DNA of 64,000 nt from Streptomyces brevispora (GTDB lineage Bacteria; Actinomycetota; Actinomycetes; Streptomycetales; Streptomycetaceae), in the NCBI RefSeq assembly GCF_007829885.1, contig NZ_VIWW01000001.1, positions 2,728,001 to 2,792,000 on the forward strand, in the 5' to 3' direction. Position numbers and translations under genes: made by a program. Shown here one piece after another: positions 30,513 through 38,792 of the stretch. Below the pieces are notes generated by a model that had not been told where the DNA came from, did not search any database, and worked only from the letters and a program-made list of their open reading frames with translations. How positions within the stretch are numbered: the first letter of the stretch is position 1; every line of letters begins with the position of its first letter.

Positions 30513-31309
30513 TGGTCAACCACCATCTGCTTAATAAAATCGGACGACTCGGCCGGGCTGAGAGCCCCTGCGCGAATCATGCCAAGCCGTTCCGTACACA
30601 GGGCCACGGCCTTAGGATCGCCAGTCAGCTGGCTGATCGTCTGCGTCTCCTCGAAAGCGAGACGTTCGTGGTCGGCGGTCTCCAGAAGGACCATGGGGCC
30701 GCTGAGCGCTGCGGTAAAACCCCTCTCGAAGGGGAGCACTTGCACAGAGACATTGCGCAACAACGCCGCAGACAGCAAATGGTTCAGTTGCTCCTTGTCG
30801 ACATACCGTCCACGCAGCGCCGCCTCGTACAGCACAAAGCTGAGCGATACGAGAGGCTTGCGCGTGAGCAGGCTGGCCCGCTCCAGCCTGGCCGCGACTC
30901 GCTCATTAACCGTCTCCTCAACCAGCGGCGGCGAGAATCCGCTGATCACGGCCCGCGCATACGCATCCGTCTGCAACAGGCCCGGTATGAAGGCCGCTTC
31001 GTACGACCACAGGCTGATCGCCTCCCGCTCGCGCGCCATGAAGTCCTGCGCCCGCGCAGGAAACCGCTCTCGCTGCACATAGTGCTTGGCCGCACTCAGC
31101 AGCCCATCCGCCCGAAGTAACACATCCGCCGCATCCAGCAGTTGCGGCGTCGGCATCCGCACGCCCTGCTCCATGGACTTGATCGTGTCCGGGGCGTACT
31201 TCGCCGCCGCACCAAGCTCCTCCCGGCTGACGCCCGCCCGCGTGCGCCAGCGTTTCAGCTGGTCACCGCAGTAGCGCCAAGCCGCGGGGGGCGGGTCCTG
31301 AGCTGACAC
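30509..31309 (-). CDS. XRE-family transcriptional regulator with DUF5753 domain
   Basis: 266 aa from the GTG at 31309 (MSAQDPPPAAWRYCGDQLKR). The helix-turn-helix is LKRWRTRAGVSREELGAAAK with recognition region YAPDTIKSMEQGVR. The C-terminal DUF5753 domain starts about residue 85 (ISLWSYEAAFIPGLLQTDAY) and includes SLSFVLYEAALR and QVLPFERGF. The GTG is preferred because the 129-residue upstream extension is antisense-like. It is coupled to the DUF397 gene; 84 bp away on the opposite strand is a third gene often found with such pairs. Confidence 0.9.
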   Translation of the reverse strand: MSAQDPPPAAWRYCGDQLKRWRTRAGVSREELGAAAKYAPDTIKSMEQGVRMPTPQLLDAADVLLRADGLLSAAKHYVQRERFPARAQDFMAREREAISLWSYEAAFIPGLLQTDAYARAVISGFSPPLVEETVNERVAARLERASLLTRKPLVSLSFVLYEAALRGRYVDKEQLNHLLSAALLRNVSVQVLPFERGFTAALSGPMVLLETADHERLAFEETQTISQLTGDPKAVALCTERLGMIRAGALSPAESSDFIKQMVVDQ

Positions 31310-31393
31310 AGCAGCCACCTCCAATGGATACACAGCACCGCGTATCGCAGCAGTCACTACCGAGCGTAGCCACTTCGCCGTCACCGTGTAACC

Positions 31394-31798
31394 ATGACGC
31401 GAGCAATTCACCACCCAGACTGGGTCCCCACCTACGGGCACCAACTCCGCATGAGCGGAATCCACTTCGACACCCTGCGCATCCAGGGCCTCCGCGGCGA
31501 AGAGGTCGCGACCCGGCTGGGGCGGCTCACGGGGGACGACGCCGGGCCGATCGTGTGGCAGGGGACCGGGCTGCGCTGGATGTACTTCCTGCTGCCGCCG
31601 CGCACCGCGGGCGACCGCGCCTGGCCGCTGGACGTCGAGCGGTTCGGGACCCGGCACCAGGTCAGCTACGTCGGCGTACCCGCGCTGAACGGGCACACCT
31701 GGCCGCTGATGTGGCAGTCCTGGCCCACAGCGACGGCGCCCTTCGTGGACGCGGACCGGCTGTACGCCGCGCTCGGGGCCGACCGGTCCGCTACGTGA
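31394..31798 (+). CDS. Conserved hypothetical protein linked to XRE-DUF397 locus
   Basis: 134 aa, starting MTRAIHHPDWVPTYGHQLRM. The pattern HFDTLRIQGLRGEEVATRLG, then GPIVWQGTGLRWMYFLLPPR and VSYVGVPALNGHTWPLMW, matches small streptomycete proteins that sit beside XRE-DUF397 pairs. Their function is not known to me. It ends 8 bp inside the convergent DUF5063 gene. Confidence 0.7.
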   Translation: MTRAIHHPDWVPTYGHQLRMSGIHFDTLRIQGLRGEEVATRLGRLTGDDAGPIVWQGTGLRWMYFLLPPRTAGDRAWPLDVERFGTRHQVSYVGVPALNGHTWPLMWQSWPTATAPFVDADRLYAALGADRSAT

Positions 31799-32450
31799 CC
31801 GGGCGCAGCCCCAGCGGGCCCGCGATCTCCTCGACCATCACGCGGCCGGCCTCCTCGGCCAGGTCGTCGTCTCCGGCGTGCTGGTCGGTGTCCAGGCCGT
31901 CGAGTGCCTGGAGGGGCTGGTTCAGACGGATGTGGGCGATCAGCGACTGGAGGGCGCGCAGGGCGGCGGAGGCGGTGGAGCCCCAGTTGGAGAAGTAGGA
32001 GAACTGCCACCACCACAGGGCCTCGGTGGTACGGCCCTCCTCGTAGTGGGCCAGGCCGTGGCGCAGGTCCGTGACCAGGTCGGCCAGATCGTCGGAGATA
32101 CGGGCCGGGACCGGGGCCTTGCGGGGCTCGTACGGGTCGAAGACCTCGGAGTAGACGTCGATCGGCTCCAGCAGGACCGCGAAGCGCTCGCGCAGGCCGT
32201 CCGCGTCCGGTTCGGCGCCGAGGTCCGGCTCGTAGCGCTCGTCCGGGAGGATGTCCTCGTAGGCGCCCAGCCGGCCGCCGGCGAGGAGGAGCTGGGAGAC
32301 CTGGAGCAGCAGCACCGGAACGGCTTCTTCCGGCTCCTCGACCCTGGACACCTCGGTGACCGCGACGATGAACGTCTTGATCTGGTCGGCGATCTGGACC
32401 GCGAAGTCGTCGGGGTCCTGGGTGACAGTGTTCAGCGTGGCGTCAGACAT
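31791..32450 (-). CDS. DUF5063 domain protein
   Basis: 219 aa from MSDATLNTVTQDPDDFAVQI at 32450. Predominantly helical and acidic, with LLLQVSQLLLAGGRLGAYED, DLVTDLRHGLAHYEEGRTTE and WWWQFSYFSNWGSTASAALR, which are marks of DUF5063. Cytoplasmic, function unknown. It lies downstream of recR on the same strand after 125 bp and may be co-transcribed. Confidence 0.85.
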   Translation of the reverse strand: MSDATLNTVTQDPDDFAVQIADQIKTFIVAVTEVSRVEEPEEAVPVLLLQVSQLLLAGGRLGAYEDILPDERYEPDLGAEPDADGLRERFAVLLEPIDVYSEVFDPYEPRKAPVPARISDDLADLVTDLRHGLAHYEEGRTTEALWWWQFSYFSNWGSTASAALRALQSLIAHIRLNQPLQALDGLDTDQHAGDDDLAEEAGRVMVEEIAGPLGLRPVT

Positions 32451-32575
32451 CGAGAGGACCTCCCGTGGGCACGGTCGCGAACGGCGAGTAGAAGATAGCT
32501 GCGCTGAACGTAAAGCCGCCGTGAGGCCTCGGAAAAGAGGCCGGAGGCGGGGCCGGGAGGGAGACCGGCAGCGGG

Positions 32576-33175
32576 TCAGACATCGAGCAGGCGCCTCCCC
32601 TCGAAGGCGCGGCCGAGCGTGACCTCGTCCGCGTACTCCAGGTCGCCGCCCACCGGCAGACCGCTGGCCAGCCGGGTGACCCGCAGGCCCATCGGCTTGA
32701 CCATCCGCGCCAGGTACGTCGCGGTGGCCTCGCCCTCCAGGTTGGGGTCGGTCGCCAGGATCAGCTCCGTGATGGAGCCGTCGGCCAGCCGGGCCAGCAG
32801 TTCGCGGATGCGCAGATCGTCCGGACCGACGCCCTCGATGGGGCTGATCGCCCCGCCCAGTACGTGGTAACGGCCCCGGAACTCGCGGGTCCGCTCGATC
32901 GCGACGACGTCCTTCGGCTCCTCGACGACACAGATGACCGTCAGATCGCGGCGCGGGTCGCGGCAGATCCCGCACTGCTCCTGCTGGGCCACGTTGCCGC
33001 AGATCGCGCAGAAGCGGACCTTGTCCTTGACCTCCAGGAGGGCATGCGCCAGGCGGCGCACATCCGTGGGTTCGGCCTGGAGGATGTGGAAGGCGATCCG
33101 CTGCGCGCTCTTGGGACCGACGCCGGGCAGCCTGCCCAACTCGTCGATGAGGTCCTGAACCACGCCTTCGTACAA
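32576..33175 (-). CDS. recR: Recombination mediator RecR
   Basis: 199 aa, family-typical length. Helix-hairpin-helix near the N-terminus ([20 protein letters not shown]), a four-cysteine zinc finger ([18 protein letters not shown], about residues 56-73), and a Toprim domain ([18 protein letters not shown]). It acts with RecO and RecF to load RecA at gaps. It follows the ybaB homologue on the same strand, the arrangement seen in many bacteria, though dnaX is not adjacent here. Confidence 0.97.
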   Translation of the reverse strand: MYEGVVQDLIDELGRLPGVGPKSAQRIAFHILQAEPTDVRRLAHALLEVKDKVRFCAICGNVAQQEQCGICRDPRRDLTVICVVEEPKDVVAIERTREFRGRYHVLGGAISPIEGVGPDDLRIRELLARLADGSITELILATDPNLEGEATATYLARMVKPMGLRVTRLASGLPVGGDLEYADEVTLGRAFEGRRLLDV

Positions 33176-33268
33176 CGGAAAGCCTTTCCTGCCGCCTGGT
33201 CGGCCGCGTCGTGGTACGTACCGTAGGGGGTCCGTACCGTCTTGGGTATGCCCTTGCCGTGACCTTGG

Positions 33269-33619
33269 TCAGAAGGGGAGGCCGGGCATGCCGCCCAGGC
33301 CCTGGGCCAGCGGGCCCAGCTTCTGCTGCTGGAGCGTCTGGGCGTTCTCGTTCGCCGCCTGGACGGCCGCGACGACGAGGTCCGCGAGCGTCTCGGTGTC
33401 CTCGGGGTCCACCGCCTTCGGGTCGATCACCAGGGCGCGCAGCTCACCGGAGCCGGTGACGGTCGCCTTGACCAGACCACCGCCCGCCTGTCCGTCCACC
33501 TCGGTCCTCGCCAGCTCCTCCTGGGCCTCCGCGAGGTCCTGCTGCATCTTCTGGGCCTGCTGCAGCAACTGCTGCATATTGGGCTGACCACCACCGGGAA
33601 TCACGGTCACTCCAGGCAT
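33269..33619 (-). CDS. YbaB/EbfC nucleoid-associated protein
   Basis: 116 aa. A long N-terminal helix [20 protein letters not shown], then [20 protein letters not shown] and [20 protein letters not shown] match the YbaB DNA-binding family. The C-terminal tail is Gly/Pro/Leu-rich ([15 protein letters not shown]). It forms a dimer that binds DNA. It is 93 bp upstream of recR and probably in the same transcript. Confidence 0.93.
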   Translation of the reverse strand: MPGVTVIPGGGQPNMQQLLQQAQKMQQDLAEAQEELARTEVDGQAGGGLVKATVTGSGELRALVIDPKAVDPEDTETLADLVVAAVQAANENAQTLQQQKLGPLAQGLGGMPGLPF

Positions 33620-33971
33620 TTCGACGACAAATGTTTCGGTAAGCCGAGCCTACGTGGTCCCCGGGCAGCGCGCCCCACCCACTGGCGAGCAACTCTTTCG
33701 AGTGAGATCGAGTAAGCGATGGCGGGACTCCTATACCTGATCACAGGCCCTGCGCACCCGGGAATACCGCGATTTCGACCCCGCGGCCCACCATTCGGCG
33801 GTAGGAAGGGCATGCGTCCCGGTACGCGCACGTGCACCAACCGTCACGCAAGGTTACGCACGCGGTACTGCCGGTCGCCACGAGTGCCAGGGAACAGAGG
33901 GCAGAGATCCCGCCCATCGTCGAGGACGCGGACCACGCGCGTCGCAATGCACCATGCAGAGGAGTACCCCG
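33620..33971. other. Divergent intergenic region upstream of ybaB and the SLATT-like gene
   Basis: 352 bp carrying the promoters of two divergent genes. No additional gene or clear structured RNA is visible. GAGGAG at about 33959-33964 serves the GTG at 33972. Confidence 0.5.
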
Positions 33972-34760
33972 GTGAGTCAGCCGGAGATGCAGCCCGAAGG
34001 GCTGCCCCGCAACGATTCCGGTGTGCCCGGTCCGGCCGGTTCCGCCGCTCATTCCGGTACGGGCTCCGGCGCGCAGGGCCGGGATCTGACCGGAACGCCC
34101 TTCCCGCTCGGCGACTGGGGCGACCCCGCCCAGCGGCTCGACGAGCTGTACCGCTGGGTCGAGGCCGACGCGCTGCGCACCGCCGACTGGTATCTGGGCG
34201 ACCGGGTGGGGAAGCGGCGTGGGGCCAGGGTGCTGCGGATGGGGACCGCGGCCGGCGCCGTCGCGGGCGCCGCGCTGCCGCTGTTCGACCTGACGGGAGC
34301 GCTCCACGGCACGGCGGGCTGGGGCTATCTGTCGCTGCTGATGGGTGCCGCGTGCATGGCGTGCGACCGGTACTTCGGCCTGACGTCGGGCTGGATAAGG
34401 AATCTCGCGACGGCCCAGGCCGTACAGCGGCGGCTCCAGGTGCTCCAGTTCGACTGGGCCTCGGAGTGCGTACGCGAGGTGCTCGGACCGACCGAGGGGA
34501 CGGCGAGCGAGGCGACCGAGCGGTGCCTCGGCGTGCTGCGGCGGTTCTCGGAGGACGTCACGGAGCTCGTACGGTCGGAGACCGCGGACTGGATGGTGGA
34601 GTTCCGGGCGGGCCCCGCGCCGATGGGGATGCAGGCGCTGGTGTCCGGCGGCACGGGCGGTGGGCGTACGGACCAGGGCGCGCAGCCGGGACGGTTCCCG
34701 TTGCAGTCGATGGGCCGGCCGAACATGCCGCGGCAGCGACCGCCGGAGTCCCCGCGATGA
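33972..34760 (+). CDS. Two-helix membrane protein, SLATT-domain-like
   Basis: 262 aa from the GTG at 33972, preceded by GAGGAG with 7-base spacing; the ATG at 33954 lies upstream of that Shine-Dalgarno. After a Gly/Pro-rich N-terminal region comes a helix ending RTADWYLGDRVGKRRGARVL, two hydrophobic spans (GTAAGAVAGAALPLFDLTGA; WGYLSLLMGAACMACDRYFG) and a long cytosolic helix (NLATAQAVQRRLQVLQFDWA). This matches the SLATT plan, thought to be pore-forming effectors or membrane sensors. The assignment is by layout rather than by a diagnostic motif. Confidence 0.7.
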   Translation: MSQPEMQPEGLPRNDSGVPGPAGSAAHSGTGSGAQGRDLTGTPFPLGDWGDPAQRLDELYRWVEADALRTADWYLGDRVGKRRGARVLRMGTAAGAVAGAALPLFDLTGALHGTAGWGYLSLLMGAACMACDRYFGLTSGWIRNLATAQAVQRRLQVLQFDWASECVREVLGPTEGTASEATERCLGVLRRFSEDVTELVRSETADWMVEFRAGPAPMGMQALVSGGTGGGRTDQGAQPGRFPLQSMGRPNMPRQRPPESPR

Positions 34761-34829
34761 CCGGTGACGGTCAGTAGCGATCGGTGACCGGTGGCCGGTG
34801 ATCACCGCGGGGTTCCGGCGGGCGCCTTG

Positions 34830-34917
34830 TCCGTCGGCTCGCCCGTCGGCTCGTCGTCGGTCTGCCCTCGGCTCGTCCTCGGCTTGCCCGTCAGCTCGCC
34901 CGTCGGCTTGACCGTCA
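34830..34917 (-). repeat. 12/24-bp repeat tract starting at the stop codon of the following minus-strand gene
   Basis: Reading on the minus strand from the stop codon, about seven degenerate copies of AGCYGACGGGCA-type units (24-bp higher period) follow. The first unit includes the stop TGA itself. Confidence 0.65.
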
Positions 34918-35565
34918 GCTGAAAATGATCATTGAGCCCTGGGCGAGGCTGCGGGTGGCCGCCGCGTGCAGGCCGAGCCAGACGTGGCGTTCCCGGGCGA
35001 ACGGGTTGTCGTCGTACAGGAACGGGACCGCCGGTTCCTCCAGCGTGGTGGGCGCGGCGGGCGGGAGCGGGGCGGCCGGCGGGTTGGCCGGGTTGATGCC
35101 GATGGACGCGGCGACGAACTCCAGCTCCCTCAGCAGCCCGTGCGAGGAGCCGAGCGGGCCGCCGCCCTGGAGCAGGTCGTCGGTGGAGAGCGGTGCCGCG
35201 AAGTCCAGCGGGACGTACGCCCCCGCGTGGTCGTAGTGCCACACCAGGTGCGACTGCTGGGCCGTCGACTCGAACATCTCCAGCAACTGCTCGTAGTCCC
35301 CGCCCAGTTCGTCCACGGGTGTGACGGCGAGGCCGCTGAGCTGGAGCAGGTAGGCGCGGCGCAGGAAGTGCAGGGCGTCGTAGTCGAAGCCCGCGACCGG
35401 GGCCACGTCGCCGGTCAGGCCGGGCATGTAGGCGTAGACGGGTACGGGCGGCAGCCCTGCCTCGCCCAGCGCCTTGTCGAAGACGGCTATCTCTTCGGCG
35501 AAGGGGTTGTCGGGGCTGTGGCACAGCACATCGACGAGGGGGACCAGCCACAGGTCACAGGCCAC
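34915..35565 (-). CDS. Uncharacterised streptomycete protein
   Basis: 216 aa from the GTG at 35565 (MACDLWLVPLVDVLCHSPDN), which has GGAGAG 9 bases upstream; the frame extends to 35646 but the extra residues are basic and unconvincing. Features: FAEEIAVFDKALGEAGLPPV, DYDALHFLRRAYLLQLSGLA, HYDHAGAYVPLDFAAPL, ending FARERHVWLGLHAAATRSLA. Soluble and acidic, with no catalytic motif that I recognise. Its 3' end is followed by a repeat tract in which a +1 shift would stay open for about 37 residues. Confidence 0.7.
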   Translation of the reverse strand: MACDLWLVPLVDVLCHSPDNPFAEEIAVFDKALGEAGLPPVPVYAYMPGLTGDVAPVAGFDYDALHFLRRAYLLQLSGLAVTPVDELGGDYEQLLEMFESTAQQSHLVWHYDHAGAYVPLDFAAPLSTDDLLQGGGPLGSSHGLLRELEFVAASIGINPANPPAAPLPPAAPTTLEEPAVPFLYDDNPFARERHVWLGLHAAATRSLAQGSMIIFS

Positions 35566-35717
35566 GAAGTCTCGCTCTCCAACAGGTGCGTGCGATGGTC
35601 GGGACAGCGTAATGCGGCCGGCACGTCGCGGACAGTGGTCCCCCATGACCGGCTTCGGGGACCCGCGCCGGTCAGGCTTCCGGCCGCGTACCGGCCGGGC
35701 TTCCGGACGGGCGGCGG

Positions 35718-36485
35718 TCAGGCCGCTCCCGGATGCGTCGGCCCCGCGAGTTCGTCCGCCGCGGGCGGCTGCGGCTCGGGGCCGGGGCGGGCCGGGCCTC
35801 TGGCCACGAGCCGGTCCGCCCAGCTCCTCGCGTGGGAGTAGTACTCGTCGATCACCACACGCAGCGCTTCGCGGTCCCGGTCCGCTACAGCGGCGACGAG
35901 GTCGGCGTGCCCCTTCCAGAGCCAGTCCCGTGCGTCCACGTCGCCACGCAGGTACGGCACGGCGAACATCCAGGCCTGGACGCGCAGCCGGTGCAGGAAG
36001 TCGCTGATGTACGCGTTCCCGGTGAGCGCGCCCAACTCGCGCCAGAAGCGCAGGTCGTAGCCGATGAGGATGTCCAGGTCACCGCCGCGCGCCGCGCGGG
36101 TGGCCTCCTCGGCCCGGCGGTGTACGGAGACGAGCGCCTCCCGGTACTTCGACTGCCGTTCCGGGGACGGGGACTGATCGCGGAAAACGTCCCGGATCAC
36201 CCCGTCGATGACCAGGGTGCGGGCCTCGACCATCGCCCGGTAGTCCGCGACGGTGAACTGGTGCACCCGGAATCCGCGGTGCTGATCGGATTCGAGCAGG
36301 CCCTGCGCGGAGAGATCGAACAGCGCTTCCCGGACGGGCGTCGCGGAGACGCCGTACTGCTCGGCGATCTGCTTGACGGTGAACTCGCACCCCGGCTGAA
36401 GACGCCCCGCGAGCACCTCGTCACGCAGCGCGTCCGCGATCTGCTGGCGCAGCGTACTGCGGGTGACAGCTCCGCGCGCGGGCAT
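35718..36485 (-). CDS. GntR-family regulator (FCD type)
   Basis: 255 aa. The N-terminal winged helix is RSTLRQQIADALRDEVLAGR with recognition helix KQIAEQYGVSATPVREALFD, followed by SAQGLLESDQHRGFRVHQFT. The C-terminal all-helical FCD effector domain (about residues 90-235) contains DLRFWRELGALTGNAYISDF and EYYSHARSWADRLV. It lies 90 bp downstream of the aminotransferase gene on the same strand, so regulation of that gene is plausible but unproven. Confidence 0.9.
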   Translation of the reverse strand: MPARGAVTRSTLRQQIADALRDEVLAGRLQPGCEFTVKQIAEQYGVSATPVREALFDLSAQGLLESDQHRGFRVHQFTVADYRAMVEARTLVIDGVIRDVFRDQSPSPERQSKYREALVSVHRRAEEATRAARGGDLDILIGYDLRFWRELGALTGNAYISDFLHRLRVQAWMFAVPYLRGDVDARDWLWKGHADLVAAVADRDREALRVVIDEYYSHARSWADRLVARGPARPGPEPQPPAADELAGPTHPGAA

Positions 36486-36575
36486 GGCGCCCCTCCCCTG
36501 TTTCGGTTTCGGCCACCTTAGACCGATCGGGCCGTTCCGGCCTGTGAGGGGAGGGGCGCTGTGCGCGGAGGGTGC

Positions 36576-37931
36576 TTAAACGGTGTGCTCGTCGGCCACC
36601 GACAGTGCGATGTCCAGCGCCGCCAGGCCTTCCTTGGCCTCGGCCTCGGTGACGTTGCAGGCCGGAACGGCATGGGTGCGGTTCATGTTGATGAAGGGCC
36701 ACAGGCCGTTCTTCTTCGCCGCCGCCCCGAAGGCCGCCATCGGGGCGTTGGCCTCGGCCGTCGCGTTGTACGGGACCAGCGGCTCGCGGGTCTCCTTGTT
36801 GCGGACCAGCTCCAGCGCCCAGAACGCGCCGAGGCCGCGGACCTCGCCGACCGACGGGTGGTTCTCGGCGAGCTCGCGCAGACCGGGGCCGAGGACCGTC
36901 TCGCCGATGCGGGTGGCGTTCTCGATGACCTTCTCGTCCTCCATCACGTGGATGGTGGCGACGGCGGCCGCGCAGGCCAGCGGGTGGCCGGAGTACGTGA
37001 GTCCGCCCGGGTAGGGGCGGGTGTCGAAGGTGGCGGCGATCTCGGCGGAGATGGCGACGCCGCCGAGCGGTACGTAACCGGAGTTGACGCCCTTGGCGAA
37101 GGTCATCAGGTCCGGCACCACGTCGAAGTGGTCGGCGGCGAACCACTTGCCGGTGCGCCCGAATCCGGCCATCACCTCGTCGAGGACGAAGACGATGCCG
37201 TAGCGGTCGCAGATCTCGCGGACACCGGCGAGATAGCCGGGCGGCGGCGTCATGATGCCGGCCGTGCCCGGGATGGTCTCCAGGATGATCGCGGCGACGG
37301 TCGCGGGGCCCTCGAAGGCGAGGGTGTCCTCCAGGTGCTGGAGCGCGCGGGCGCACTCCTCCGCCTCGGTCTCGGCGTGGAACGGCGAGCGGTAGAGGAA
37401 CGGGGCCCAGAACCGGACGACGCCTGCCGAGCCGTTGTCGGACGGCCAGCGGCGCGGGTCACCGGTCAGGTTGATCGCGGTGGAGGTGGCGCCGTGGTAG
37501 GAGCGGTAGGCGGAGAGCACCTTCGTGCGGCCGGTGTGCAGCCGGGCCATCCGGACGGCGTTCTCGACGGCCTCGGCGCCGCCGTTGGTGAAGAAGATCT
37601 TGTCCAGGTCGCCGGGGGTGCGCTCGGCGATGAGGCGTGCGGCCTCGGAGCGCGACTCGATCGCGAAGGCGGGCGCGAAGGTCGTCATCTTCCCCGCCTG
37701 CTCCTGGATCGCGGCGACGACGGTGGGGTGCTGATAACCGATGTTGGTGTAGACGAGACCGCTGGTGAAGTCCAGGTAGCGGTTGCCGTCGTAGTCCCAG
37801 AAGTACGCCCCCTCGGCGCCGGCGACGGCGAGCGGGTCGATCAGGCCCTGGGCGGACCAGGAGTGGAACACGTGCGCGCGGTCGGCGGCCTTCACGGCTG
37901 CCCCGGCGGCGGCGTCGGGGTGAGGGGTCAT
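36576..37931 (-). CDS. Class III pyridoxal-phosphate aminotransferase
   Basis: 451 aa omega-transaminase-type enzyme. Motifs: FTNGGAEAVENAVRMARLHT for phosphate binding, SYHGATSTAINLTGD, the PLP-contact Asp in FVLDEVMAGFGRTGKWF, and the Schiff-base Lys in LMTFAKGVNSGYVPLGGVAI. The length and motifs fit beta-alanine/aspartate-family aminotransferases that use pyruvate or similar acceptors; the substrate cannot be named. Cytoplasmic. A GntR regulator follows on the same strand. Confidence 0.93.
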   Translation of the reverse strand: MTPHPDAAAGAAVKAADRAHVFHSWSAQGLIDPLAVAGAEGAYFWDYDGNRYLDFTSGLVYTNIGYQHPTVVAAIQEQAGKMTTFAPAFAIESRSEAARLIAERTPGDLDKIFFTNGGAEAVENAVRMARLHTGRTKVLSAYRSYHGATSTAINLTGDPRRWPSDNGSAGVVRFWAPFLYRSPFHAETEAEECARALQHLEDTLAFEGPATVAAIILETIPGTAGIMTPPPGYLAGVREICDRYGIVFVLDEVMAGFGRTGKWFAADHFDVVPDLMTFAKGVNSGYVPLGGVAISAEIAATFDTRPYPGGLTYSGHPLACAAAVATIHVMEDEKVIENATRIGETVLGPGLRELAENHPSVGEVRGLGAFWALELVRNKETREPLVPYNATAEANAPMAAFGAAAKKNGLWPFINMNRTHAVPACNVTEAEAKEGLAALDIALSVADEHTV

Positions 37932-38036
37932 AGGGCGAGCGTAGGACGCGGCGGGCGCGGACCGGTATGGCCACCTTGTATGGAGTGGGGCGCGTGGTTC
38001 GGCAGGGTGTCGGGTCGGCGCCTCGTGGGCGGACCT

Positions 38037-38537
38037 CTACGCCGCGGCGATGACGACCGGAGGGCCCTGCGGACCGTCGGGCCACAGCCACAGCGCGCCG
38101 GGCGGCGCCGTGCCGGTCAGGCACGCGATGAGCGGTTCCCGACGCAGGCGCGACGGGTGTGCGGCCAGGCGGGACAGGGCCTCGTCGATCGGAACCCAGG
38201 CGGCTTCCAGCACCAGCTCGTCCGGATCGAGCGAGCCCAGTGTCCCCGTCGGCTGCCCGGCACGGAAGGTCATGACGGTCCAGGTGCCGTCCCAGCCCGG
38301 GTCGTCGATGACCACGTGCTGCGAGACGCAGGCCAGGCTCGTCGGCCCGGACACACTCAGCCCGGTCTCCTCGTGGACCTCGCGCACGAGGGCGTCGTGC
38401 GCGAGTTCGCCCGGCTCGACCACGCCACCGGGAAGAACCCACTGCTCCGGCTCTCCCGGGAGGCGCTCGCGAACCATCAGCAGGCATCCATCGTGCTCGA
38501 CCATGGCGGACACGATCGTTCTTGACTCGCCGGACAT
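38037..38537 (-). CDS. NUDIX hydrolase
   Basis: 166 aa from the ATG at 38537 (MSGESRTIVSAMVEHDGCLL). The NUDIX box GVVEPGELAHDALVREVHEE continues TG and keeps all consensus residues (Gx5Ex7REVxEEx(T)G). QWVLPGG precedes it and VTMTFRAG-type strands follow. The substrate is a nucleoside diphosphate derivative of unknown kind. Unlike the other NUDIX gene near 15.5 kb, this one looks intact. Confidence 0.9.
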   Translation of the reverse strand: MSGESRTIVSAMVEHDGCLLMVRERLPGEPEQWVLPGGVVEPGELAHDALVREVHEETGLSVSGPTSLACVSQHVVIDDPGWDGTWTVMTFRAGQPTGTLGSLDPDELVLEAAWVPIDEALSRLAAHPSRLRREPLIACLTGTAPPGALWLWPDGPQGPPVVIAAA

Positions 38538-38792
38538 CCGGCCGGTCTCCCCTCGACCTGTCTCGACGGCGCGGGCATGCGACCGTCGAGATCGCCGAAT
38601 TCGGTTCTGTCGTACGCGCATTGGCGATCACGCAGCCGTACAGGGACGGTACACCCGCGGCACGATCGGGCCCGTCCGGCGTTTGAGGACAAGCCCCGGG
38701 CACCGACCCGCCACCGCACAGCGTCACCGCACAACCGCGCCGCTATTCTCGACCCGTCCGGCGTGTCGTCGTACGGGGGAGGACTGCACACC

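Noticed and set aside
33954..33971. ATG at 33954 as start of the SLATT-like protein
   Set aside because: The Shine-Dalgarno GAGGAG lies downstream of this ATG and is correctly spaced for the GTG at 33972.
36561..38525. 654-aa plus-strand frame over the aminotransferase
   Set aside because: Antisense shadow rich in Gly/Arg/Val with no motif.
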